Shown: positions 34,300-47,197, numbered from the stretch's first letter. The stretch is 64,000 nucleotides of DNA from Pontederia crassipes (GCA_030549335.1 CM060194.1:21330171-21394170); one strand, 5' to 3'. A program made the numbers and translations. The notes: generated from the sequence alone by a model not told the origin.

Positions 34300-34388
34300 T
34301 TAAATGATAAGGTTGGCAAGATCAATACACTGCTTGATTGGAGGAGACTTTAATGCATCACTTTTGGATTTCCCACGTCGACTTTGTC
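34300..34388 (-). CDS. Possible 3' terminal exon of an unrecognised gene
   Basis: After a good acceptor (TTCATGCAG, cut at 34388) the minus strand reads QSRRGKSKSDALKSPPIKQC then IDLANLII and a TAA at 34300-34302. The composition is protein-like and basic. It could be the last exon of the gene whose 5' exons lie at 40791-41251, but no middle exon was found that would join the phases, so this link is only a guess. Confidence 0.3.
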
Positions 34389-35197
34389 CTGCATGAATGA
34401 CAAGATCAGTTACCAGAAACAGGAAAAAAAAGTGATAAACAAAGGTAAGGAGGTTCGATTGGCCCCCTGTGTGGTCCAAATTCGATAACCGCCTCAAGGA
34501 GGTTCAACAAATACACTGAATGGTTTCTATTCCCTAGAGTAAATTAACGCCGAAGCCTTTGACTTGTGAAATTTTCAAGCCTGAGGATCAATTCTGAGAA
34601 CAGAGAAGTAGACGAAAGAATACTATCGCTTGTTCTGCCAATAGCTATGGCAAGCTGTTGATTTCACAATCATAGCTGTCTGATCATTACAACAAGTACA
34701 TGAACAGGACCATCAGATGCGCATGCGCATTCCCTCTCCCCCCCCACACACACACTCCAACTTGTTAACTTTGCATTAAATCTAATGTCGTCACCAATAC
34801 ATAGTATTAAAGTCAACTCGACCCTATCCATGGACCCCTTGCCCTTAAGCATCCATCTAATGACAATAAATCATTTACCAAAAGGGTAAAATCTGATGCA
34901 ATCTCATACCTACTTCTTATTAGAAGGAAACAAGGTATAGTCTACATAAGATTCTGCGGGACAATTTTTACGTGTCAAGCCACAAGTAATGCTGAAACAA
35001 AATAACAACCTGATTATTTGATATGAGAGCTCAAATAAAAAAAAATCCTTCGGGACATCAGAATGAGCTCCTAAAGCTGAAGTGAAGCACGTACCACACC
35101 CTAAAACTTCTCTGCATTGTACATTTGTACACATTGTATTGGTTGTATAGCAAACTTGATTATTGACATAATTATTGGCCACCGTGCTCTGTCGAGT

Positions 35198-35452
35198 GAG
35201 GGTGCATATACACAATTATTGACTTCAAGTTATGTGATTGCACATAATTATTGGCCGGTTGTCAAATTATGTGTATATGCATAACTTGAGATTATACACT
35301 TATAACTATTGGTCGGTTGTCAAATTATGCAATCACTCGTGTGAGGGTGCAATCACATAACTTGAGATTATACGTATATTATTGATTCTACATAATTTGA
35401 CAACCAAGAACTATGGGATTGTATGGTGCAATCACATATTGTGAATGCACCC
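35198..35452. mobile_element. Palindromic MITE with GGGTGCA termini
   Basis: It starts AGGGTGCATATACACAAT and its right end reads inward as AGGGTGCATTCACAATATG. Internal copies of TTGTCAAATTATG and CACATAACTTGAG occur in direct and inverted order, so the element probably contains a partial second copy. Non-coding; no clear target duplication. Confidence 0.5.
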
Positions 35453-36787
35453 TAATACTTCCGCCGTGCTTCATTCTTTTATTGACTTCAACTACATAAC
35501 TTTCTAAGTTAGGTTCTTCTAAGCCTTTTCTATCTTACTCCATCCCTAATCTTAGTTAATTATTCTATAAACCCAAATTGTTCATGAGGAAGAAAAAATC
35601 CTAGGTATGGCCAATTTGTTCCTAAAACTTTAGTTAAACATTTACGTAATTTCGAATTGCCTAAAAATTACAAAATTAATTCAGCTTGATCTTGTTTTAG
35701 TCTAGCTTCATTGAGCTCTGGAATCTAATTAATCAGATGTCTCTACGGAACGTTGTTTTTATATTTAAGGTTCTATCAATCTGTCTACTGAAACTGTTTT
35801 CTGATATTGAAAATTATTGATCATATCAAATAGGTCACAATTATTTGATAATTTAGGGTTGAAATAATACTGATGTAAGGCTTCATCTCCAATCAGAATC
35901 ACCTGAAAAGGATAGGTATAGTGAACATTACAAATGGTTAATTGAATATCACTTTGTCTGACATGATGAATCTAAAGAAGAGTATGATGCTATGTTTACT
36001 ATGCTCAATCCAAAATGATATAAATTCTAAGAGTTTTATGAGTTAAACTTTAGGAACTCTAATTTTAAGAAAAATTGAAAATGCTATAATAGGGATATTT
36101 ATTAGTTGATAAATTATAAAAGCAAGCTCACTCAGTCTACATAGGAACAACATAAAATTAGGTTGAATGTTGATTTTCTTGAGAACCAATCGTAATGAAA
36201 TAAAATATGAAACTTTTACTTCTTAATGGCTCTATAATTTGGGACTAAGCAACATTGAAATTAGAAATTTGATTATGTATGTTAAAAGATATGAATTTTG
36301 CTTTACCAAGTATACGACTTTTCATAATACAAGATGAATTATTGTGATGGATAACTTAGACTATAATATTGAATACATGAATGACATGTAGCCTTTGTAC
36401 TTATTATGTTTCATGCATAATATGTTAGTGTCATCATAAGAGTAAAGTAGGAAAAAAAAAAGAAAAAACATATGGTGAGCACTTATAGGTAAGTTGATTT
36501 CCCCTACTCTATGTATTCACCTCTTTTGAATTCAGTGTAGCATTGATTGTTTTATGTATCGAATGTCTTTTGATAAGTTCTTATGAAAAGTATGTTTGAA
36601 GTCATTAATCAATTGGTTGTTCATCCGAAAAACATATGTGATATGTTATGAATTATTGTATAAAATATGTTCTATTTCGTTTGAATGAATATTCGATATG
36701 ATTTATCTTATGATATTTGAGACACAATTGCTATGATAAAATAATCATATGCATCTGTTTGTATCATGCATCTGTATATATGGTGGT

Positions 36788-37075
36788 TGAAGCTAAGTAT
36801 TACGATCACGATGGGAGCCATCTCTAGAATTCAATTCATCACTTTGTTCCCAAAAATTGGGATGATATAGAATGGAGATAAGTGTCGAATGGAGATAAGT
36901 ACTACATCGTGAGAAGTCATAGTGGAAGCCACCTCCAGAATCCGTAGAAGCCACATCTAAAGTCCACCTATCACTTTTTGATCTATTCTCCGACAAGGAT
37001 GAGGTAAAATGGAGCCAAGTGTCTTGTGAAGCTAAGTGCTACATCGTAAAAAATCACAATGGGAGTCACCTCTAG
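36788..37075. repeat. Three degenerate tandem units of about 110 bp
   Basis: Each unit has a block like GAAGCTAAGTACTACATCGT followed by CACAATGGGAGCCACCTCTAG. The units start near 36788, 36893 and 37022. They lie in a presumed LTR remnant. Confidence 0.55.
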
Positions 37076-37227
37076 ACTAACCAATTATGCAAACAATTCA
37101 GTTGGTGATTTGCGTATCCATATAAGTTTGTTGCATATTGCATTCATTTTTGTTTGATATTTGTTAAATGATTCTAAATGTAAAAATGTTTATGCTTTTC
37201 TGTATGAATATGAAAGTTATCTACTAT

Positions 37228-37283
37228 CAACAGCAACAAAGTCTTATCCCACTAGGTGAGGTCGGCTACATGGATCATACGAC
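37228..37283 (-). mobile_element. Au-type SINE, 5'-truncated
   Basis: The minus strand reads TGTAGCCGACCTCACCTAGT then GGGATAAGACTTTGTTGCTGTTG. This is the conserved 3' end of Au SINEs, also seen at 53051-53237. Confidence 0.7.
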
Positions 37284-37589
37284 AGCTAAGTTATTATTTG
37301 TTCACTTTGTTGTTTTACATTTTTTTTCAGATCGAGATTTTTGGCATCCTTGAGTTGCTAGCCTTGGCAGGGTGTGAATACCTTTTGCTACCTCGATGCG
37401 TGTTATAAATAGAAGGTTTATATCACTCGTATCCTTCCGTTGCGATAGCGAGAGTTTGATTTGATTATCTGTATTATCATTTTCTTGTGTTATCTAAAGG
37501 AATTATACACATTTTCTATAATTTTATTTGATTGTCCATAATGAGTCGCAAACTTCAAGATTTAAATCGGGGTCGTGACATGGGTGGCC

Positions 37590-40457
37590 CACAGTGATCG
37601 CCCAATCTAATTGCCTTTTGGGAGGAGATTTGATGTCAGTTTGAAGATGAGATACTGGGGCAGAAAGTTTTAGTGACTTGATCAGCTAACATGGACTCAT
37701 TGACTTCTTCATTCGGAATTGTAGATATACAGAGAGGAACTCCTCTCCTAGACCACGGCCTTACAGATTTTTTATATATATTGCATTTGTAGAGGCTTTC
37801 GGTTAGCAGAGTCACTGCAATTAATGGTCCTTTCTGTAATCACACTCCTCTATTATAACAAAATAATAAGAGGAAAATAATTGGAATGTCTTCCACGATT
37901 GAGAAGGCCTGATTGATGGACCCTGGATTCTGGGACCTATTAGAAGTTAATGGTGAAGTTTCCCTAATAGAAGCTTAGCTACACACTTTTTGGGAAGCTA
38001 GATCATTTGCGAAAATATTTGTAGAAGTATAGAAGACAAGTTAAAGCAATGAGAGAGCTGAACAAGTTGGCAGCATTGACGGAAATATCAAACTTGAACC
38101 ACGATGAGGATGTGCAGCATCTCACTGCAACTAGCTGGTCACGAAGGAAGACAAGAAGGCTGAAATTTTCTGGCTATAATTGGGTTAAGAAAAGGCGACT
38201 CAGAAACTATATTCTTTCATAAGTATGCAGCAATAGAAGAAGGATCAATTACATACATAGACTCAAGATCAACGATTTTGAACTTCAGGCTTGGAAATAA
38301 GTGAGATTGCTATGTACTTCAAAGTGTTCATCAAAAGGAGAGGCTCGGGTGAGTGGCAATGGCAGGTCCAAGATATGGAACAACTTGACTCCACAGAGGC
38401 TGTGAATTGATAAGAAAAATGTCAGCAGAGGAGGTATCACTAACATTAGGGGCTTTAAATTTGAGGATTATGATGGTCTAGATGGGTTCTCAATGTCCTT
38501 TTATCATAAATTTTGATCTCTCATCTAACCTGATCTTACAGATGTGATAAAAGAATTTCTATATGGTAATCATGGATTTGTTAAAATAAGAATACTCTTT
38601 TTTATTTCTTAATACAAAAACGTGCATCCGAGGATTACATTAAGAACTATAGACACATTGCCTCATCAAATGTGATATACCTCATTGTTGCTAATGTGTT
38701 GCATCCAGTACAACATGCTTTTATTAGTGGACAATCTATCATTGATGGTTTTGGTGTTGCCTCTAAGATCATGTCTTATTGGCGACGTAATGATGAGAAA
38801 GACCTCTTATGGAATGTTGATTTCTTGAAAGCATGTCTCAGTGAAATGGCCATTCCTATGGTTCTCCTTGCAACCAAGTGGATTTCCAGATAGTTGGATA
38901 TCATGGAAACGATGTGTGTGCACAACATCCTTCTTAGTTCTTACAAATGGTAGACTAGCAAGTGCCGGGTGCAGCTGCAATGTTGGGTGCTATTTTCTTC
39001 CAGTGATGGTTAAAGAAAACCATATCCTAATCCTTCAATATGCTGACGATATGTTATTTTTTATTGAAGGAGCTACAGAGACAGCAAAAAGGAAAAATCA
39101 TTGTTGATTTCTCTGGTTTGAAGGTCACTCATTCAAAATCTACCTTCATTCCCTTTTGAGAATTGGGTACTTTACCTTTACTTATCTCCGTTTGTCATTC
39201 TCTGAACAAACTATCTTCACTGAGAATTGGGTGCCAGTGATGGAAAGGATGAAAGACTGGATAGGTGAAAATCTTGACTTCTCTCAAAGGTGGAAGACTT
39301 GTACTGGCTAAGAGAACTTACTGGCTACTGCCTTGATTGGTCTATTACATGTTTGTCCTTTGGTTTCTGGAACAGATGGTGATGCAGATAGATCAGCTCC
39401 AGAGGCAGTAACTTTTATTGGGAACACTCTTGAAGGAATACCAAAGGCATAACTTTTGTTGCTTGGGAGGATATATGCCACTTGACAGATGATAGAGGAT
39501 TGGGAATTTGTAATATCCAAAGAATGAACATTGACCTTACTATGTAAATGGGCGTATAAAATTACAGGTACCAAGATGGATCTATGGTGCATTGCTGCAC
39601 TTGCTTTTCATGCACATTTATTGTCTTCGGAATTGAGGACGAGAAAAATTTGTGGATGCTCATATTTATGGAGCGGAGCAATGAAAGTTGTCTATTCTTA
39701 AACCCTGCTTATCAATCACATTAGGACAGGAAACCATTTTTCAATGTTGGGAAGATGACTGGACCAGAAATAGCCTTCTATCTTCAGCATATCCAAGATT
39801 CTGTGTGTTGGCTTCTGACTGACACATATCTGTGGCGGGTTGCTGGCATGGGGTTAAGGATGCTTCTAGACTAGGGTCTTGTATGCCCACATTCAGATAT
39901 CCACTATTGGATCAATATGTAACTCAGCTACTATGATACATAGAGATCTAAGTTCCTGTTAATTCTAGATCGATTGGTGGACATGATCATCTGGACAGTT
40001 CAATGAAAGATGAGCGTACACTCTTTCAAGAAGAATTTAAGTGTTGATTGCAGGCTGATGTAGCATCTTAAAATTTTGTCATAGGTACAGTTTAGAGTGG
40101 CAACTTAGGCAAAGATTACCTACCAAAGCATATAGTGCGAGATAGCACCCTGAATCAAGTACCGATTGTGTGTGTTTTGTAGGGACAATACAGACGATGT
40201 GCCTTATTCGGTTTTCTGAATGTGTGCTGGCCAGAGGCCTGTAGGAGGTGATGGATGACAACATACAGGACATGAGATCTGAATCAGGATTCTAGCGTTC
40301 ATTCTGGAATGTGCATGTGGAGGAAGTTGAAGGACTGCGCATAAGATATGTGATATTCTGATAGTTACTGTAAATTGCTCGTTGTATAACATTATATAGG
40401 ATTAGTAAGTGGGCGGAGAACACATTGTGGACCATTCTTTCTTTTTCTAAAAAAAAA
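37590..40457 (+). mobile_element. L1-type LINE, degenerate
   Basis: Similarity starts with the endonuclease tail (SFSDLIS, HGLIDFFIRNCRYT near 37670). It continues with reverse transcriptase from about 38680 (LHPVQHAFISGQSIIDGF, LLWNVDF, then QYADDMLFFIEGATETAKR near 39035) and a decayed C-terminal part. It ends in an A9 tract at 40449-40457. Frameshifts and stops are frequent, so no intact protein remains. It is inserted between exons of the unrecognised minus-strand gene if that gene extends to 34.3 kb. Confidence 0.85.
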
Positions 40458-40790
40458 GATTCATTCAATAAATGCAGAAGGATAACACAAAAATTTCAGA
40501 TGAGACATTCACGGTCTGCTTTGAGACTTATTGAGCGAAAAATGGCAGTCAACTTGTAGTTTTTTACAGTTCTAGAGGCTAAAAAGGAAGTTCTTTAGCT
40601 AAAACCTGTTAACAAATTCATAATGGATTAATCGCATTTCTGTTCTTTTCCACGTTGCGTGCAAATATATACCGTTGCAGCATATGCATCATAATTGTAA
40701 CACTGTTATGCATACCATTGTCTATATTAACCTACATTTGATCGCATGACAAGCATACATGCATAAGGATATCAAGAATCAGTTAAATAC

Positions 40791-41251
40791 CTTCTGCAAG
40801 ACGTGAACCCTAGCTTCATATGGTCTAGAAGGTACTGGCCCAGCAAGCCACCAGTATTCTAGATCCTCTTGACCATCTTCCACTTTTGCTTCCCTGGCAT
40901 GTTCGTGCTCTAATTAATCCATAAGCAACAATCAAACCTGAGAACAACCAAAGACTGTCAAGGAAAAAGAAAACAATTAGAAATTACAACAAGCACCTCC
41001 CAGGTCGTCTTTTGGAGAATCATTCCAATCCTGGGGACTCTTATTGCCGAGATATCCAGCGCCGTTGCGAGCTTAAGAATCGTCGGGCGATGTCGTCTTC
41101 GAAGCCTCCGCGGGGTCGAATCTCCGAACCTAAGAAGCAATGCTCGCACAGATGAACGAGGGATGACGGAGGCGGGAGATTACGAAGGTGGGTGTCGAGG
41201 ACAAGAGGAGAGCCGGACGCGGAGCTCGCCGACCTTGAGCTTGGTAGACAT
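40791..41251 (-). pseudogene. Unrecognised small gene, in-frame stop; possibly a pseudogene
   Basis: Proposed exons on the minus strand are 41234-41251 (MSTKLK), 40997-41129 and 40791-40909. The phases agree (0, then 1): exon 2 ends with a lone G that joins AG of exon 3 to make Glu. Exon 2 reads VRRFDPAEASKTTSPDDS, then TAA, then ARNGAGYLGNKSPQDWNDSP and KDDLG. Exon 3 reads EHEHAREAKVEDGQEDLEYW then WLAGPVPSRPYEARVHVLQK and a GTATTT donor. The coherent frame and splice sites suggest a real gene. The in-frame TAA means either a recent nonsense mutation or a wrong start or first junction; the GTCGGC donor of exon 1 is weak. I do not recognise the family and propose no function. Further exons should lie at lower coordinates. 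Confidence 0.45.
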
Positions 41252-43345
41252 GGCGATCGGAGAGGAAACGAGATGAGTGATGGGGGGTAAGAAGGTTGAG
41301 CCGTTGAGGGGCTCTTTTTTCTGTAGTGCTTGCTTTGGAGGGAAACCAGAAGAGAGTTTGAAAACCATGGAGATTAGAAAGAGTATCATCTTGGACTAAA
41401 AATTCTCTCTTTAAACATGTGATGATCTGATCTCAATTAAGGGGTCAAAACCAAAACCATTCATTTTAAATTGTAGGTCAAAGAGCACACAGCACATGAA
41501 CGGATTCAAGTTCTCGCAACTAAAAGTGAATTACGAGTGAATAGCAAAGAGTTTGAATATTAACATAGGGACTCGATTCCTACATTGAAGCGGGTTACAT
41601 TTTTTTTATTTTTTTGAAAAAAAAGTACACTGCTGTTATATAATTAAGAGTCTAAATTTATTAGTGAATTAGTTCCTGTAAAAAAAAACTTGAGTTGGTA
41701 TGTCTTCCCAATTTATTATAAATATGTAGCAACTAGTTGTAGCATAAGTATAATTATGATGGATTGTTTAATTATATCTTTTTTCTCCTGAATCCTCATT
41801 TTCCCACATGTTTTTGCTTATTGCGCATGATTTACCTCGGTGTCCTCTTTTCAATCCGTTTCTTTATCCATCTTTGACGTTTAATCATTAAAAAAAATTA
41901 AGAATATGTGAAGGCAAAGTAGGTCCACATAAGTGAACTTATCATTCATAAATCAATGTAGTCCTTGATAAGCACTTTTTAAAGTGCATTTATAATGAAT
42001 TTAAAATTACTCTGCAGATCAACGATAGATGATCTTGATTTGAGTTCACACAATCCTCAAGCCCCAAAAAAATCGATAATTCACCATATATTCATCAAAG
42101 AGAGAAAAAAAAAATACACTAAGATTGAATCCGCAACTTCCTTCAGTGTTGCGTCTGAGTTTATGATTAGTCGTATGTCATTCTGTTACGAGTGTATGAT
42201 TAAACTTGGAAGGGGAATAGAATCTAATCTTGATACCAAAAACATTAAAAAGAAATAAAAGACAACACAAGGTCATCGAGCACCACCGTGTTGCCTTCCA
42301 CGGCCATTGAGCATGAAGATGCATGTTTGGCGAACAGGGTTCGTGATTACAAGAGTACTTGAAGAGGCAGGCAAAGGCAAGTGCGTGTTGCGTGTTTATT
42401 AATCAGCTTTCTTGATGATGGTTCAGTTGAGCACATGTATCTCGATTAAACATATTTGAAGATATTGTGAATGGACAAAAGAATACAGCACATATGAAAA
42501 GGTCACACACAGTTTTCTCAACTTCTCAGACGAACAAATAAACTCGATCTCCCACTTGCGGTCGTTAAATTTTAGGATCAATTTTTATGACTCAAATCTA
42601 CATAAACTCTTATAAAAAAAAAAGATGTTAAATGAGCTTGGATACGAGTACTTATAACCATAAAATATTTTGTTTAACTAAACTTATAAATTACAAAAGG
42701 TGAAATTCTTCATTCTTGTTCCTTTATATCAGTGCAATATATTAAGTGTTCTTTTTTATATATGGATACTAAATGGATGCACATTTACTCTACTAAAACT
42801 CATTGCTTCTCATTAATATAATCTATCACTGAAAAGCACGGCTGCAATGAATTTTTTGTTTCATTGTGCATATCCACTAATGTCCAGAGCTATCAACACA
42901 TACCTAGCTTTTGAAAGTCGCCGATTCACTAACTGAACTAAAATATGGATTTATGCGGTTACAAATTAGGACTTAGTAATATTGGAGGCGATCGGAGCCT
43001 CAAAAATCTCATTATAGTTAGACACCGGAACTATTTCTCACCTTTTTTAATATCTAGACCATTTATCTTCTTAAAATTAATAATATTTTAAGAAACAACG
43101 TTCAGAGAATTTTACACCCTAAATCGGATTAGTATTAATCAGTGGAACACTAATTTTGCTTTAATTTCTATAATCAAACACAACACAGAATAGTCATCCA
43201 GCTGCTCTCCACACTCTTTACAGCTTCGTCGCCTCTCTTCCTGGCCTGCCGAACAGTTTTAACTCCCAAATCAAACAGAAAACTAAGATCCAAGCAAAGA
43301 AAGCATCTCAATTTCGCAACACCCAGAGTAGTAATACTCCCACTC
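41252..43345. other. AT-rich intergenic stretch
   Basis: No gene or bounded transposon is supported between the unrecognised gene and the DRM1/ARP gene. A TA then CA microsatellite lies at about 43351-43379. Confidence 0.45.
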
Positions 43346-43450
43346 CTACATATATATATATATATATACACACACACATTACATATAGACATGGAGAGCA
43401 CACCTCACTACCTACTACCCACAACACTACCCACAACACACATTACGGAG

Positions 43451-43507
43451 CTCATCGGCACGAAGCTTTGCCTCTCCGGCTCCGCGGCTCATCGGCACGA
43501 AGCTTTG
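43451..43507. repeat. 20-bp direct repeat in the 3' UTR of the DRM1/ARP gene
   Basis: CTCATCGGCACGAAGCTTTG occurs perfectly at 43451-43470 and 43488-43507. The second copy forms the loop side of the adjacent hairpin. Confidence 0.85.
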
Positions 43508-43519
43508 GAGCCGCGGAGC
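43479..43519 (-). other. Perfect 12-bp stem hairpin right after the stop codon
   Basis: GCTCCGCGGCTC (43479-43490) and GAGCCGCGGAGC (43508-43519) are exact reverse complements with a 17-base loop. In the minus-strand transcript the stem begins at the first base after the TGA (43520-43522) of the DRM1/ARP gene. Confidence 0.75.
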
Positions 43520-44172
43520 TCAGACCTCGAACGGAGGGTAAGAGGAGCTCCAGTCTTTGCCCCCGACGGCGGCTTCCCGCCTCTCGTACGCGTCCGACGA
43601 GGATTTCCTCCTCATTCTGTTCCATTCCCTCCCGACCGACGACGGCCCTGGTCACCAGATATCGGAGTTGTTCCATTAACAATTCCATAGTGCACCAGGA
43701 AAGATGCAGGTGTCTTTTTTGTTTTCTTTGGATCTCTCTACAAAGAAGCAGAAACCCTAAATCTTACCGGAGAATGGCGAGATCGGAGGAGTGTATCCGG
43801 CAGGAGACGCGGGGGGCGTCCCGCTGGCCGGCGACGACCACCCGGGAGGCCGCTTTATCATGATGCTCCTGGTGACCCTCGGCACCTCCACCTCCGCGGC
43901 GCCTTCCCCGCCGAACGACATCCCGGCGCCGATCCCCCTCGGTTCGGCGACCGCCGGAGGCGTCGCCGCCTCGTCTGATATCCAAACATCGCATCCAGAT
44001 CAATCTCCAGATCTAAATAGGGAAAAGAAAGGACAACGAATCGGACGATACCTTTGCTTGCTACGGGAGGAGTACGGATGGAGAGGGACGAGTACTTCCG
44101 GAGGCGGCTCAGGCCGGTCTCCGGCCGGGGTCCGGCGAGGGTGTCGTCCCAGAGCTTGTCGAGGAGCCCCAT
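43520..44172 (-). CDS. Dormancy/auxin-associated (auxin-repressed) protein, 3 exons
   Basis: Exons are 44052-44172, 43768-43974 and 43520-43647. Both introns are phase 1 with GT...AG ends, and the product is 151 aa. It starts MGLLDKLWDDTLAGPRPE, the hallmark N-terminus of the DRM1/ARP family. It has the conserved middle VTRSIMIKRPPG and PASPAGYTPPISPFSG, and ends with the basic-to-PPFEV tail of the group. These small proteins, disordered over most of their length, come from genes strongly regulated by auxin, sugar, dormancy and stress; their biochemical role is unknown. Composition is much more GC-rich than the flanks. A TATA box lies about 160 bp upstream of the ATG. The 3' UTR begins with an unusual hairpin and a direct repeat. 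Closest to the DRM1-homolog subgroup by the SP-rich middle, an inference from motifs only. Confidence 0.93.
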
Positions 44173-44329
44173 GGATGGAGGAGGAGGAGGAGGAGGAGGG
44201 GAGGAGCAAGTAGCAGAAGTGGCAGTGGGGAAGTGATCCAAACAGAGATCTCTCCAGAAAGCGAACAAAAGAGCCGCCGTCACAAAACGGAGTGGGAGAG
44301 AGAAGGCGAGGGAAATGTCATGGGAAGGG

Positions 44330-44337
44330 TATTTATA
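44330..44337 (-). promoter_or_regulatory. TATA box of the DRM1/ARP gene
   Basis: TATAAATA on the minus strand, 158 bp upstream of the ATG at 44172. This gives a 5' UTR of about 125 bases. Confidence 0.6.
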
Positions 44338-47197
44338 GAGGAAATGGGAAGATCGTTGCAGGCCGTTGGATAAAGATCCGAACGGAAAGCGTCCACGGCG
44401 TCCGGATAAGGTCTCGGGGAGAGAGGGGAGCTGTGGACGCGCAACGTGGCGGCCTCTTATTGGATCTTGGACTGCGTCAAAGTTGGGGTGGAAGGAACAT
44501 TCCACGTGCGGAATGTCGATAGGCTCGCACGAATCTAAAGATAATTGAAGGGTTTATTTATGGAGCTCTTTTCCCTATCCCCCTATTGGCTACTGGGTGG
44601 GAGTTATCTACTTCTCTAACCCTGATTTAACTGTGGAGCTAACGGCTTATTATAATTGGCCTCGGACAATAAGAATCTAATAATATTAAAATGGAAGCCA
44701 ACGAGCAACATGGAATTCTTTGGATATATAACAAAAACAAATTCCTTAAGAATCTGAGATTAGTGAAATGAAGCCGGTGAGGCATGGAATGCTTTGGATA
44801 AATAATAAAACTTTTTTCCTTAAGAATTTCATCAGGCATAATAAATTCATGATTAGTAAGGGTTGTGATCAAAGTCCAATTTTTTTTTCACTCCTCGGAA
44901 GTGCAGCCCTCCGCCAATCTGACTATTTTTTTAATACGTGAAGTGAGAACTAAAACATAATTAATATTATGATCTAATATGAAAATTTTAATAGTAAGAT
45001 TTCCTAGCAAAAAGAATTTGTTATAAAAGGGGACTCGAGATGAAAATATCAAAAGAAGTGGTACCAAAAGTGTTATGCTAAGCATTTCTTCTATAAAAGA
45101 AAACAATTAAGGATAGACAAATTAATCTTTTAAGACAAAATTATTGGAACCATGGCGTGGCAAATGTACGCATGTAACAGTACAAAGACAACGTCGGATT
45201 ACGACATAACACACGATAACATGCTTGGATGAAGACCAAAATAGTCGGCCACCAGAATATTTGTAATCTTGTCTCATAATATTTGAAGTATGGCAGACAT
45301 CTGATACTGAGTGTTTTCTATGATATCATATTAAGAACAACGATATGAGGTGCTCTTTTTTGTTTTTCTTTTTGTCATGTACTTATGACGTAGGATAGAT
45401 TAGGTGTGAACTTTATTAATAGCATACTTTTTTTAATGAAAGGATTAGCTAACTTTATTCATATCATACAAACGATCCAAAATCCTCGTATAGCAAATTC
45501 ACTCTCATGTAATGTCCAGTTTTCTTCTTTTTTTTTCTTTTTTTTCTTTTTTTTTATGATTTTAGAATCCCGCACAACATGCCATTATGTTTTACTTTTA
45601 TGGACAGCATTCACATCACAAAATTAATAAAACTCCTGGAAACCTGGGGTTTGGTTGATAAGACCATCACACTCTCTAGCACCCAACGCTTGTAACATTC
45701 TAATACTTCGGGAGTACTTACGTCACAGCTCAGGCCCCAACCCAGCACTTTCCACCAATCATTAATTTTCATAATTCCGAATTACTTAGTCATTAGCAAT
45801 ATTCTTTTCCCACAATTGGAATTGAATCAACCAAAATTGATTAGACATATAAGCTATATCATTTTATCCTAACGTTCTTTGTTTTAAGGGGGAAATGAAC
45901 AATAGAATGTTAGGTCGTATCTTGTGTCACAGGTTAAGAAAAAAGAAGAAAATGACAGATTAGGTTCTATCAAGTGGAGTGGCAATGGACAATCAACTGC
46001 CACTCAGATGCATACTTTCTCATGAAATGGAAAATGACAGGTAATATAATAACAATTAACAAGATTCAGTGGGCAGAGACTTGAAGAGGGGAAAAAACGC
46101 ATAACACCCTAAAAAATTTTATGTTTTGTCACCATCAAAGGCAAATTAATGATGCTTAAAATGAGCTGAATGGATTTGGTGAGTTGTCAAAGAGGACACT
46201 GCATGATGGCGACCAGTGATGGGCACCCTGTTGTTCCCTTGCCAAATAAGCACTGTAGTTAGATAGAAGACAGAGAGGGGGAAAGAATGAGAGCTTAGAA
46301 AGATGAGAGCCCGAAGAGGGCTTCCAACTTTTTGGTTGCGCAATCAAATGGAGCTCACAGAGGGGAACACAAGGAACCCTCTGTTTCACTTCCATTATTT
46401 CACGCAGTTGCAGCCTTTTTTCCCTGCCATCATTTTCATGTCCGGCAGACCTTCCAGAAAAGCTAATAAAAGAGTTAAAGAATTGCTAGGCTAATTAATA
46501 AGACTTCTGGATGTTCTAATAATGCACATTAATTAAGACAAAGTAAGCCTTATTGAATTGGTTAAGAACACATAATTGTTGCACGAAAAAAAGAATCCAT
46601 AACACATAGCATCGGTTATCTAAGGAATCAAATCTCTACATCATGATATGCAAACTGGAATATATAAAGAGGAATTGCTATTGCCATCAAAAGGACCAAC
46701 TTTTTTGTGGAAACCATGAAGCAGGCAAAAGAAGGCGAACCATTTTCAAATCAACAGGTGACGTGACATTAACAAAAGCAGATTTCTGCACTAGTGAAAC
46801 AATTAACACTGGACAACAAAAAGAAAAGATGGTATATCTAAAGGACCTTGTATGGAATCATGAAATACAGACTCAGATGTACAAATCATTCCGGACATTC
46901 AAATTTAAGTATCCAGGAGGAAAAAGAATATTGAGGTTAGTTTCTTAAGACTATACCAAGGGGATACGTAGCAAGAAGCAGTTCACAACTCAGACCAATG
47001 TCTTTCTACCTTTTTTTTTTTTTTGAGAAGGCAAATGTCTTTCTACTTACTCAGCAGTCTGATGGGGAAGATCACAATTTCCAATGCTTGCCACTTGCAT
47101 TGCATCTCTACATACTTGGTATCAAATCTTTGGCTTGCATCCTTGCAGAACCAACTTCAATTGCTGAATTTTATAACCCTATGAACTCATTGAAAAA
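44338..47197. other. Intergenic stretch between the DRM1/ARP and O-fucosyltransferase genes
   Basis: AT-rich, without a supported gene. It includes a T-rich tract at about 45520-45557. Short frames at 46303-46494 and 46643-46948 have no domain or splice support. The upstream promoter of the DRM1/ARP gene lies at its left edge. Confidence 0.45.

Larger units (their letters stand above)
36440..37580 (+). mobile_element. Probable Ty3-type LTR remnant
   Basis: The stretch ends CGGGGTCGTGACA at 37580, a typical terminal block of long plant Ty3 LTRs. It contains a tandem array like those seen in such LTRs. The matching start (expected TGTCACGACC-like) was not found and there is no target duplication, so the left limit is arbitrary. 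LINE similarity begins immediately to its right. Confidence 0.35.

Noticed and set aside
35215-35450. CRISPR-like repeat pattern
   Set aside because: The repeats are direct and inverted parts of a MITE in a plant genome, without regular spacers.
43791-44548. Plus-strand frames up to 140 codons and the 215-codon minus-strand frame
   Set aside because: The plus-strand frames are shadows of GC-rich DRM1/ARP exons. The long minus frame is an unspliced read-through of the promoter, exon 1, intron 1 and part of exon 2.
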